A stretch of 64,000 nucleotides of DNA from Lacrimispora xylanisolvens (GTDB lineage Bacteria > Bacillota > Clostridia > Lachnospirales > Lachnospiraceae). The stretch lies in assembly GCF_002934545.1 (NCBI RefSeq), contig NZ_PTJA01000004.1, forward strand, positions 1-64,000, given 5' to 3'. Shown piece after piece: positions 54,477-61,295 of the stretch; within the stretch, counting starts at the first letter, position 1; each line of letters starts with the position of its first letter. The position numbers were made by a program, and so were the translations under genes. The notes below the pieces were generated by a model. The model did no database searches. It saw nothing but the letters and a program-made list of their open reading frames with translations, and was not told the origin of the DNA.

Positions 54477-54956
54477 TTGAATTTAATTAAAAGATCAAAA
54501 AAGTTTTTTGCTATCTTATTGACGTTAGTCTTTATTTTTTCATTAAGCAGTGCAACCTTTGCAGAAAGTACTAATCACATTGTTTATGACGATTATTGTT
54601 TAACCACAACCGAATGGAACAGTGGTGGGTGGGGTAATCCAAATGATGTATACAACCTGGTTTTAAATGATAACGATAACTACCAGTTTTCAATCATAAA
54701 ACGAAAGGGAAAGTGGACAAATGAAGGATCTATGAGGCTTGTTCGTATATCAGATAATAAAGTTATGTGGCGAGCAATACAGCATACATCTAGCGATTGG
54801 TATGTTCATACTTTGTCTGGGGAAAAACTAAACTCTACTTATCATGTTGATGATGGGGATTATAGACTAACTTATGGTTATGGCTCACCTTCCTCTGGTA
54901 GTAATTGGAATATGTATTATAGTAAAATAATAAGAGTGACACATGCTAAAAAATAA
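54477..54956 (+). CDS. Secreted protein, unknown
   Basis: A 159-residue precursor starting at TTG 54477, 8 nt after GGAGGG. Signal peptide (KRSKKFFAILLTLVFIFSLS, cleavage after TFA). The mature part is rich in Trp, Asn and Asp (EWNSGGWGNPND, NWNMYYSK), a beta-sandwich-like pattern. It ends at a perfect terminator. No family recognised. Confidence 0.65.
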   Translation: MNLIKRSKKFFAILLTLVFIFSLSSATFAESTNHIVYDDYCLTTTEWNSGGWGNPNDVYNLVLNDNDNYQFSIIKRKGKWTNEGSMRLVRISDNKVMWRAIQHTSSDWYVHTLSGEKLNSTYHVDDGDYRLTYGYGSPSSGSNWNMYYSKIIRVTHAKK

Positions 54957-55003
54957 AATTAATAGAAGCAAAGTGATATAAACTTTGCTTCTATTAATTT
55001 TAT
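54955..55003 (+). terminator. Terminator of the secreted-protein gene
   Basis: AATTAATAGAAGCAAAGT and ACTTTGCTTCTATTAATT form a ~18-bp perfect stem around GATATAA, then TTATCTG. Very stable. Confidence 0.85.
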
Positions 55004-55252
55004 CTGATAAGTCTGGATATCACTTTAATCCAGTAACTCTTAAAATAGCTGTTGCGGATTTTACAAAACAACCAATACAGACAGTATTCATCAGTATTTA
55101 AGCATTATAAAACATGATGATATAAAACAAACCCAGAATGTCGGACCGCCTCTATTATATCTAAAATATGCTTCTCCAGGACAATGATATCTTGCTAAAC
55201 AAATTGGATTTTGGGTAAATGGAATTTGTATTAGCATACTACCAGTATACTT
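55004..55252. other. Intergenic region, possible decayed sequence
   Basis: No gene with a start and ribosome site. A short open stretch (DDIKQTQNVGPPLLYLKYAS) on + at ~55110-55180 may be a remnant. Confidence 0.3.
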
Positions 55253-55591
55253 TTAATTTTCTTGTTTTTCTCGTCTTAAAATTTCCTTTGGCGGCTCTAT
55301 TTCATTTGCTAGCGTATGCTCAGTAAGTTCGGAAAGAATTATAAGCTTATTATTTACAATAGGGCGCATACAATTGGGCAAATGTTCTTGGTGTGCTCTG
55401 TGAATAGCTACACATTCTTTACAATTCCCATGATATCTGCAAGCCTTTTTGCATGAGCAATGATCCTTTTCTTTATATTCTTCCCGGAATTGTGCCGCAA
55501 ATTCTTCCTGAAGCTTTAAGCCTTCTTTCCTGTTTCCTTGATGAAAAGCTTTCATAGCTTCTTTCTCTTTATCATTGCCATCAATAATCAT
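55253..55591 (-). CDS. Small Cys-rich conserved protein
   Basis: A 112-residue protein; ATG 55591 after AAGGTGGAATTG. The core has CSCKKACRYHGNCKECVAIHR and HLPNCMR, six Cys in a pattern common in short clostridial zinc- or Fe-S-type proteins of unknown role. A helical N-terminus (KEAMKAFHQGNRKEGLKLQE) precedes it. Confidence 0.65.
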   Translation of the reverse strand: MIIDGNDKEKEAMKAFHQGNRKEGLKLQEEFAAQFREEYKEKDHCSCKKACRYHGNCKECVAIHRAHQEHLPNCMRPIVNNKLIILSELTEHTLANEIEPPKEILRREKQEN

Positions 55592-55943
55592 AACAATTCC
55601 ACCTTATAAATTTCTTTATATTATAATCCTAACCTAAATATTACTAACTTTCAATAATAAGTTTCCAAAGTACTAATTCCTCTTACAATCTTTTAGCAGT
55701 ATTATAGCCAGACCTTCATTGTAGTCAATCATGGTTCCGAAATTCCTACCAGGATAAGCCGGGCAGAATTCATAACCGGCGGTGCTTTACAGCTGCATAC
55801 GCTTCGGTCAGAATGCGACTGTTTACGCAGGCTCTGTCTGCACTGCAGTTTTTTGAGGATTTTAGCAATGTATATCTTGTTTTTGCAATAAAAGACTAAC
55901 GGCTTAAGATTGATAGTTGATAATATAAAATATCTTAACTGTA
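55592..55943. other. Intergenic region with probable gene remnant
   Basis: On + at ~55785-55900 an open stretch without a start (AAYASVRMRLFTQALSALQF, then FEDFSNVYLVFAIKD and stop) is protein-like but not recognisable. I read it as the decayed 3' end of a lost gene. Confidence 0.3.
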
Positions 55944-56195
55944 TTAATTTTTAACCAATTCTCCGTGTAGTATTACCCGTCCTCCATCTGGACATTTAAT
56001 ATCAAACTGAGTGTCTTTACCTTCGCCATAATCTAAAACAGCGCCATTTTGTAGTGCATATATCATAGGATATGCACTATTCCATAGTTCATGGCATATT
56101 GGTGGGCACAAATCTGTAACATAAAAACTTTCACCCGCTTTATGATATCCACCACGACATTTACTTTCCATTATTGTTATCTTAATTTGGGGCAT
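55944..56195 (-). CDS. TIGR04076-family small protein
   Basis: An 83-residue protein; ATG 56195 after GGAGAG. IKITIMESKCRGGYHKAGE, DLCPPICHELWNSAYPMIYAL and FDIKCPDGGRV are the family signature. Conserved Cys suggest metal or cofactor contact; function unknown. The family name is from memory. Confidence 0.75.
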   Translation of the reverse strand: MPQIKITIMESKCRGGYHKAGESFYVTDLCPPICHELWNSAYPMIYALQNGAVLDYGEGKDTQFDIKCPDGGRVILHGELVKN

Positions 56196-56283
56196 GTCTT
56201 CTCTCCTATCATCATTTTAATAATTTTATAATAACTAAAAGCCTACCAACTATCAACATCAATATATCAATGTAATAATTCCT

Positions 56284-56337
56284 TTCACAATCTCTTTACA
56301 GCTCCATCAAGAACAATGGCTGCTACCAATTTATAAA
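56284..56337 (+). promoter_or_regulatory. Promoter D, degenerate 11-bp-period TTCACA-type repeats
   Basis: TTCACA (56284), TTTACA (56295) and ATCAAG (56306); the fourth repeat (56317) is lost, but a -10 TATAAA sits at 56332, exactly where the A-C geometry predicts. It reads into the hairpin at 56348-56390. Confidence 0.5.
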
Positions 56338-56347
56338 ATTATAGTAA

Positions 56348-56390
56348 GAAAGCGCCGACCCACGAAAAGTGAATCGGCGCTCTCTTTCAT
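56348..56390 (-). terminator. Terminator of cotJC
   Basis: On the minus strand GAGCGCCGATTCAC pairs with GTGGGTCGGCGCTTTC around TTTTC, followed by TTACTATAATTTT. It ends the cotJ transcript 23 bp after the cotJC stop. On the + strand the same hairpin lies just after promoter D. Confidence 0.75.
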
Positions 56391-56412
56391 TATGTCTGGG
56401 TAATCTTTACCC

Positions 56413-56937
56413 CTATTTACATTTTGTTTTAACATCAAAGCTGGGATTAAATGCATAAAAGTTTTTGCTGTCCAGATTATCCTGGGTGACTCTAAGTGCC
56501 TCACCAAATCTCTGGAAATGAACAATTTCACGCATCCGTAAGAACCGGATAGGGTCACACACATCAGGATCAGTAATAACACGCAAAATGTTGTCGTAAG
56601 TACTCCTTGCTTTTTGTTCTGCTGCCATGTCTTCTACCAGGTCAGTGATTGGGTCGCCTTTGGACTGGAATTCACATGCATTAAATGGAACTCCACCCGC
56701 TGCCTGAGGCCAGATTCCAGTGGTATGGTCAATATAATATGGACCAAAGCCTGATTCTACTACCTGCTCCGGGGTTAGGTTTCTGGTTAACTGATGAACA
56801 ATGGTTGCTACAATTTCAAGATGGGCCAGTTCTTCCGTTCCAATATCCGTTAAAATTGCTTTCCCCTCTTTATAAGGCATAGCATAACGCTGGGAAAGAT
56901 AACGCATGGAAGCGCCCATTTCTCCATCTGGTCCGCC
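56413..56937 (-). CDS. cotJC: cotJC, downstream part (split gene)
   Basis: 174 codons beginning GGPDGEMGASMRYLSQRY and ending VKTKCK. This is the manganese-catalase-like spore-coat protein CotJC without its first ~30 residues. Metal-ligand regions are all present: GEMGAS, GTEELAHLEIV (Glu, His), EQKARSTY (Glu) and REIVHFQRFGE (His). There is no own start with a ribosome site; the frame runs back into unrelated sequence (LVIDYMFLKF) at GGTCCGCCA (56930-56938). The missing N-terminus lies at 59729-59823 in the right frame. It is functional only after the intervening element is removed. CotJC is a mother-cell-made inner coat protein. Confidence 0.93.
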   Translation of the reverse strand, partial: GGPDGEMGASMRYLSQRYAMPYKEGKAILTDIGTEELAHLEIVATIVHQLTRNLTPEQVVESGFGPYYIDHTTGIWPQAAGGVPFNACEFQSKGDPITDLVEDMAAEQKARSTYDNILRVITDPDVCDPIRFLRMREIVHFQRFGEALRVTQDNLDSKNFYAFNPSFDVKTKCK

Positions 56938-56938
56938 A
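56930..56938. repeat. Attachment-site core, left copy
   Basis: GGTCCGCCA, identical to 59729-59737, at the exact point where CotJC similarity begins. Crossover anywhere within it rebuilds codons Tyr-Gly-Gly-Pro-Asp in frame. Confidence 0.85.
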
Positions 56939-56970
56939 AATTTCAAAAACATATAATCAATGACCAATCC

Positions 56971-57012
56971 CTAAAAAGGAAGAGAAGTGTTTTATCACTC
57001 CTCTTCCTTTTT
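56971..57012 (-). terminator. Terminator inside the element
   Basis: AAAAAGGAAGAG-AAGTG and CAC-TCCTCTTCCTTTTT pair over ~17 bp with T/A runs on both strands. On the minus strand it ends the 53-aa gene and shields the cotJC remnant from read-through. Confidence 0.85.
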
Positions 57013-57156
57013 TTCATACACTTTAATGCTTTCTTCATGTCTCAGCGTATTGGGACCTAGAAATTTACCAGTCTCCCAGTGATTCTGGAATGTTTCGGGC
57101 TTTTTGTTCTCATCCTTTGCACTGGAGCTGTAGTTATCCTTATTTTTATTTTTCAT
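56995..57156 (-). CDS. Small GPNT-motif protein within the element
   Basis: A 53-residue hydrophilic protein; ATG 57156 after GAGGTGAACAAAC. It ends KFLGPNTLRHEESIKVYEKK, sharing GPNT-R with the 45-aa protein at 33379. No Cys or TM. Role unknown; possibly a spore protein or a recombination directionality factor of the element, though the latter is speculation. Confidence 0.65.
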   Translation of the reverse strand: MKNKNKDNYSSSAKDENKKPETFQNHWETGKFLGPNTLRHEESIKVYEKKEEE

Positions 57157-57298
57157 GTTTGTTCACCTCAAAGATAGTATGGTAAAAACAGTCCCGATTA
57201 TGCATATTCAATCTGAGATTCAGCCCGTTTCTCATTTTTCCGCAATAAACCTGCTGCGCATTCATATAATATAAAAAACTTTCTTTCCTGAGGTTCTC

Positions 57299-57979
57299 AT
57301 GCAGACAATCACCCAAAAGACAAAGACGGATGTAATGAAGCATAACGACGTTCCTGTCTTTACTTATACCATCAATTATCCTTATTTTACATCAACCTGC
57401 AGCACTGCCGCGGCAAACACCATTAACCAGTTCTATGAGATTCAGTCCCAGCAGTCGGAAAAATACTGCCGCGAGGTTTTATACCCTCAGGCAGTGGAAG
57501 ATGCCATGTATGCAAAAGACAATGAGTTTCCCTTTCACAGCTATGAATTCCTTTCCAACTATGTGATCACATATAACGAGGATTGCTTTACCAGCCTCTA
57601 CACCGACCAGTATTCGTATCTGGGCGGGGCTCATGGAAATACGGTGAGGCAGTCCCAGACCTGGAACTTCCAAACAGGGAAGCAGTTGCATATAACCGAC
57701 CTATTTCTAGATGTAAAAGATGTAAATGATATTTTTAATGTAATTGAAAATGAGATTGTTATTCGCCAGAAAGAAAATCCCGGCACCTACTTTGATGATT
57801 ATGCAAAACTGATCCGGGGAAATTTTGATATGAACGCATTTTACTTAAAACCCTGCGGTGTCGTCATCTACTATCAGCAATACGATATCGCTCCATATGC
57901 CTCCGGAATTCCGGAATTTTTCTTTCCCTTTAAAAACTGCACGGATGATACAGGTTCCCAATCCACATCACAGTCATAG
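57299..57979 (+). CDS. DUF3298/DUF4163-type protein within the element
   Basis: A 226-residue protein; ATG 57299 after GAGGTTCTC. It carries VPVFTYTINYPYFTS at the N-terminus and GGAHGNTVRQSQTWNFQTG then LTDLF-like HITDLFLD, the DUF3298 signature seen next to PdaC-type deacetylases and RsiV. There is no signal peptide or TM segment, so it is cytoplasmic, unlike most members. Function unknown. Confidence 0.8.
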   Translation: MQTITQKTKTDVMKHNDVPVFTYTINYPYFTSTCSTAAANTINQFYEIQSQQSEKYCREVLYPQAVEDAMYAKDNEFPFHSYEFLSNYVITYNEDCFTSLYTDQYSYLGGAHGNTVRQSQTWNFQTGKQLHITDLFLDVKDVNDIFNVIENEIVIRQKENPGTYFDDYAKLIRGNFDMNAFYLKPCGVVIYYQQYDIAPYASGIPEFFFPFKNCTDDTGSQSTSQS

Positions 57980-57986
57980 AAAATAG

Positions 57987-58027
57987 TCCGGTCATCACGA
58001 TAACAGATGACCGGCATTTTTTTTGTT
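57987..58027 (+). terminator. Terminator between convergent genes of the element
   Basis: GTCCGGTCATC and GATGACCGGC form a ~10-bp stem around ACGATAACA, followed by TTTTTTTT. Confidence 0.85.
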
Positions 58028-58174
58028 TTCTGTCTTAATATAGCCTGCCTGCCTCATTATCAGATCCAGAATCTTTTCAGCGGCCTCCTTTTTTTCCTCT
58101 TCTGGCAGGGTCTCAAACAAAACCATTTCTCCAGCAATCTCTATGTAATTTACAATCTTGATTGTTTTACTCAT
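57995..58174 (-). CDS. Small helical protein within the element
   Basis: A 59-residue protein; ATG 58174 after AGGAAGGGG. IKIVNYIEIAGEMVLFETLP then EEKKEAAEKILDLIMRQAGY: a short beta part and a long amphipathic helix. It starts 94 bp from the divergent recombinase. A regulator or a directionality factor is possible from its position, not from its sequence. A CATACATTTT element ~25 bp upstream resembles a mother-cell sigma-E type -10. Confidence 0.6.
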   Translation of the reverse strand: MSKTIKIVNYIEIAGEMVLFETLPEEEKKEAAEKILDLIMRQAGYIKTENKKNAGHLLS

Positions 58175-58267
58175 AATTTTATACCCCTTCCTGTAAAATG
58201 TATGTGACACAGATTGTACCTGTTTCCAGGTATCTTCTCTTTTAATTATCGGAAAGAAGGGAACTCA

Positions 58268-59728
58268 TTGATTAAAAATGAGACAAAACCGATTGGGGCG
58301 GCTTATGTACGGGTAAGTACAAATGATCAGACCGAGCTCTCTCCAGCTGCACAGCTTCGGGAAATTAAAAATTCGGCCAATGCTGACGGTGTGCTGATTC
58401 CGGACGAATACATTTTTATAGAAGAAAAAGGAGTAAGCGGGCGCAGAGCTGATAACCGAAAAGAATTTCAGCGGATGATCTCCATTGCTAAATCCCATCC
58501 CTCCCCTTTTCAGTATCTGTATTTATGGAAATTCTCCCGCTTTGCACGTAATCAGGAAGAGAGCATGTTTTATAAAAGCGTACTTCGGAAAAAATGCGGT
58601 GTTTCAATAAAAAGTGTTTCTGAACCAATTATGGAAGGCATGTTTGGGCGGCTGATCGAAAGCATTATTGAATGGTTTGATGAATATTATTCCATCAATT
58701 TATCTGGTGAGGTTACACGGGGAATGACGGAAAAAGCCTTGAGAAACGGGTATCAGGCCGCTCCCTGCCTGGGATACCATGCTGTAGGGGAGGGGAAGCC
58801 TTTTGTTATAGAAGAAAAGGAATATGAGGCCGTAGTATTGATACATCAGTCCTTTTTTAATGGAATGGATCTCACATCAATTGCCAGAGAGGCCAATAAC
58901 CAGGGCTATTGTACCAAACGGGGCAATCCGTTTGACAGAAGATCGGTAGAGCGGATATTAAAAAACAGATTCTACGAAGGCACAGTTACATGGAATAATA
59001 TCTCTTTTCAAGGCTCACATGAAACAAGAAAAGAGGTCACCTCTGTTTTTCAGGCTAACCAGCAGCGGATGAAACAGGAATACAGACCTCGGAACAGAAG
59101 GGAAGTTTCCTCATGCAGACATTGGGCCAGCGGACTTTTGGTCTGCGGTTACTGCGGTGCCAGCCTGGGATATAACTCGGGAGGAAAAACGGATCATCAG
59201 TCCGGTTATTTTCAATGCTGGCGCTATACCAAAGGACTTCATAAGGAATCCTGCTGTATTTCTGATAAAAAAGCGGAGTCTCTCATTATTAAATCCTTAC
59301 AGCAGGTCACCGCAATTGCAGAGAAACAAAACGATTACATCAAACAACCAGACTCAGGACGGTCATTAGAAAGGCAACGGTTAGAATCCGCATTGGAAAA
59401 ACTTCGTACAAAGAAAACTAAAATAAAATCAGCATATGAAAATGGAATTGACACTCTGGAAGAATACCGTGCCGGAAAAGAACGCCTTATGAATGCTGAA
59501 TCAGAACTGGAAAGCAGACTAAAATCCATAGAAGCCTGGGAACGTCAGGAACACACCCAAAGTAAGGATACATGTAACAATAAAATCAAAGGTGTCTGCG
59601 ATATATTAACAAATCCTTCAGTCAGCAGTGAAGGGAAAGGAAAAGCGCTGCGCAGCGTGGTAAAAAAAATCGTTTATGATAAAAAGTCTGGTGAAATGAA
59701 GTTTATTTATTATATGCATTTACAATAG
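58268..59728 (+). CDS. Large serine recombinase of the cotJC element
   Basis: 486 residues from TTG 58268, with GAAGGGAA 4 nt upstream; no ATG fits better. Catalytic domain with Ser17 in AAYVRVST, KFSRFARNQEE helix; recombinase domain (LGYHAVGEGKPFVIEEKEYEAV to LKNRFYEGTVTWNN); zinc ribbon (LVCGYCGASLGYNSG ... CWRYTKGLHKESC); then a coiled coil (RQRLESALEKLRTKKTKIKS). This is the SpoIVCA-like class. The stop codon TAG ends at 59728, next to the attachment core. The orientation opposes the cotJ genes. It should excise the element by recombining the two GGTCCGCCA sites. Confidence 0.9.
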   Translation: MIKNETKPIGAAYVRVSTNDQTELSPAAQLREIKNSANADGVLIPDEYIFIEEKGVSGRRADNRKEFQRMISIAKSHPSPFQYLYLWKFSRFARNQEESMFYKSVLRKKCGVSIKSVSEPIMEGMFGRLIESIIEWFDEYYSINLSGEVTRGMTEKALRNGYQAAPCLGYHAVGEGKPFVIEEKEYEAVVLIHQSFFNGMDLTSIAREANNQGYCTKRGNPFDRRSVERILKNRFYEGTVTWNNISFQGSHETRKEVTSVFQANQQRMKQEYRPRNRREVSSCRHWASGLLVCGYCGASLGYNSGGKTDHQSGYFQCWRYTKGLHKESCCISDKKAESLIIKSLQQVTAIAEKQNDYIKQPDSGRSLERQRLESALEKLRTKKTKIKSAYENGIDTLEEYRAGKERLMNAESELESRLKSIEAWERQEHTQSKDTCNNKIKGVCDILTNPSVSSEGKGKALRSVVKKIVYDKKSGEMKFIYYMHLQ

Positions 59729-59737
59729 GGTCCGCCA
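59729..59737. repeat. Attachment-site core, right copy
   Basis: GGTCCGCCA, identical to 56930-56938. It overlaps codons 29-32 of the cotJC N-terminal part and follows the recombinase stop codon without a gap. Confidence 0.85.
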
Positions 59738-59823
59738 TACTGGCTCATAATGAAGGTAGCGATTTTAGGATTGGGCGTTTTAATATTTACGGGATACTGC
59801 AACCTCTTTTCATATCTCCACAT
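59729..59823 (-). CDS. cotJC: cotJC, upstream part (split gene)
   Basis: Codons 1-31 of CotJC plus two bases of codon 32. ATG 59823 overlaps the TAA of cotJB (TAATG), the usual cotJ coupling. It begins MWRYEKRLQYPVNI and reaches FIMSQYGGP, as CotJC proteins do. Unexcised, the frame runs into the element as PYCKCI and stops at 59710, giving a useless 37-residue peptide. Joined to the part ending at 56937 it continues GGPDGEMGAS. Confidence 0.9.
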
Positions 59824-60095
59824 TAGCCGCACACTCCTTCCCATGGCCATGGATCATTAACCCAGGTCCAGTAGTTTTCGTCCATAACTCCATCTGCCAT
59901 AAGTGGACCACAATATTGCTCATAGGTTTGCATAGCCTGATTACGCATATTTACTACACAATGGTAATAATTCAATGCATCTTGGTCACATGGGTGGGTA
60001 TCAAGATACAGGACTACATCGTCCATTGCGAAACTGGCTTTATATATCTGCATTAATAACATATCGCAATCAACAACATTATTACAATTTCCCAT
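59823..60095 (-). CDS. cotJB: Spore coat protein CotJB
   Basis: A 90-residue protein; its ATG overlaps the stop of cotJA (TAATG), with a G-rich ribosome site in the end of cotJA. The segment YKASFAMDDVVLYLDTHPCDQDALNYYH and WTWVNDPWPWE are typical of CotJB. CotJA, CotJB and CotJC form a complex in the inner coat. It is coupled at both ends (cotJA upstream, split cotJC downstream). Confidence 0.92.
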   Translation of the reverse strand: MGNCNNVVDCDMLLMQIYKASFAMDDVVLYLDTHPCDQDALNYYHCVVNMRNQAMQTYEQYCGPLMADGVMDENYWTWVNDPWPWEGVCG

Positions 60096-61255
60096 TACTT
60101 GCACCCCCCCATCAAAAATGGTTTAAATAAATCTGGGAAAATCGTTCCCATTTCAATTGCAGTATCTACAGAATAAAGTTCCTGCCATCTCTGCCACGGA
60201 ACATAGGCCATACCTACTGGATACCGGTCAATACATTCCGCACCGGAACAATCAGCTGGTTTGGCATCAGTACACGTACCGGGAGCTACTCCCATTGGCG
60301 GCATATTGGGTCTCATACGGCATGGAGGCATATCCGGGTACATCCTTGGACATGGGGGCATTTCCGGACATTTTGTTACTGCTGGAGAAACTCCCTGTGA
60401 CGGACATTTTGCTGGTTTGGGGGGCATTTCCGGACATCTCATTTGGCATGGGGGCATCTCAGGACATTTTGTTACTGCTGGAGAAACTCCCTGTGACGGA
60501 CATTTTGCTGGTTTTGGAGGCATTTCCGGACATCTCATGCGGCATGGTGGCATCTCAGGACATTTTGTTACTGCTGGTGAGACTCCCTGAGGTGGACATT
60601 TTACCGGCATGGGGCATGGGGGCATTTCCGGACATTTCATGACTGCTGGCGATACTCCCTGTGATGGACATTTCATTGGCATTGGGCATGGGGGCATTTC
60701 CGGACATTTCATGACTGCTGGCGATACTCCCTGTGATGGACATTTCATTGGCATCGGGCATGGGGGCATTTCCGGACATTTTGTTACTGCTGGCGATACT
60801 CCCTGTGATGGACATTTCATTGGCATCGGGCGTGGGGGCATTTCCGGACATTTTGTTACTGCTGGCGATACTCCCTGTGATGGACATTTCATTGGCATCG
60901 GGCATGGGGGCATTTCCGGACATTTTGTTACTGCTGGCGATACTCCCTGTGATGGACATGGCATGGGGCACGGGGGCATTTCCGGACATTTCATGACTGC
61001 CGGGGATACTCCCTGTGACGGACATTTCATTGGCTTGGGGGGCATCTCCGGACAATTCATGGATCCAAAGTAAGAGGGACATCTGGATAAATCCTGTTGT
61101 CTCATTGGAATGGGTGCTGACGGGTTTTTTAAGCTCTTTGCCGGACCTGATCCCAGAGGCATATCTGGACGAATCACTGTACCCGGACATACGGACATAT
61201 CAAGTTCCATAGGCGAAGACCAGTCGGAACACCGTTGTTTCGTATAACCATCCAT
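60095..61255 (-). CDS. cotJA: CotJA-family spore coat protein with nine Cys/Pro/Met-rich repeats
   Basis: A 386-residue protein; ATG 61255 with AAAGGAG 11 nt upstream. The C-terminal ~45 residues are an ordinary CotJA domain (YPVGMAYVPWQRWQELYSVD, PDLFKPFL). In front of it are nine copies of a ~24-residue repeat with core PSQGVSPAV(T/M)KCPEMPPCP, rich in Cys, Pro and Met. Usual CotJA proteins have ~70-90 residues. The repeats could bind metal or form disulfide and other cross-links in the coat. First gene of the cotJABC operon. Confidence 0.9.
   Translation of the reverse strand: MDGYTKQRCSDWSSPMELDMSVCPGTVIRPDMPLGSGPAKSLKNPSAPIPMRQQDLSRCPSYFGSMNCPEMPPKPMKCPSQGVSPAVMKCPEMPPCPMPCPSQGVSPAVTKCPEMPPCPMPMKCPSQGVSPAVTKCPEMPPRPMPMKCPSQGVSPAVTKCPEMPPCPMPMKCPSQGVSPAVMKCPEMPPCPMPMKCPSQGVSPAVMKCPEMPPCPMPVKCPPQGVSPAVTKCPEMPPCRMRCPEMPPKPAKCPSQGVSPAVTKCPEMPPCQMRCPEMPPKPAKCPSQGVSPAVTKCPEMPPCPRMYPDMPPCRMRPNMPPMGVAPGTCTDAKPADCSGAECIDRYPVGMAYVPWQRWQELYSVDTAIEMGTIFPDLFKPFLMGGCK
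60345..61050. repeat. 72-bp tandem repeat array inside cotJA
   Basis: Nine units with a 72-bp period, e.g. GGGGGCATTTCCGGAC on the + strand at 60618 and again at 60690. Two units near the low-coordinate end are longer because CRMRCPEMPPKPAK is inserted. Since 72 is divisible by 3, all frames stay open and long false frames appear on the + strand. Confidence 0.9.
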
Positions 61256-61295
61256 AGGATGTTTGACTCCTTTCATACTTGAAAAGTTTCTAATA

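Larger units (their letters stand above)
56930..59728. mobile_element. skin-like intervening element inside cotJC (2,799 bp)
   Basis: The insert lies between two copies of GGTCCGCCA and splits cotJC after codon 31. It holds a GPNT-motif small gene, a DUF3298-type gene, a 59-aa gene and a large serine recombinase, which ends exactly at the right core. It has no conjugation, phage or transposition genes other than the recombinase. Joining the flanks gives a continuous 203-residue CotJC. The same layout is known for the skin element in sigK, where the SpoIVCA recombinase excises it in the mother cell. Confidence 0.88.

Noticed and set aside
56413-56967. CotJC called as a complete 184-aa gene starting at TTG 56967
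   Set aside because: Its first ten residues are unrelated to CotJC, no ribosome site fits, and the true N-terminus is found at 59729-59823 in frame.
60345-61050. Regularly spaced repeat array that could suggest CRISPR
   Set aside because: Units are contiguous, coding and nearly identical over the whole 72 bp. There are no variable spacers and no cas genes.
60157-61212. Several long + strand reading frames across the cotJA repeat (e.g. with GHGGISGHF repeats)
   Set aside because: The 72-bp period is a multiple of three, so every frame stays open. They have no start signals, and the minus-strand CotJA frame has a known domain and operon context.
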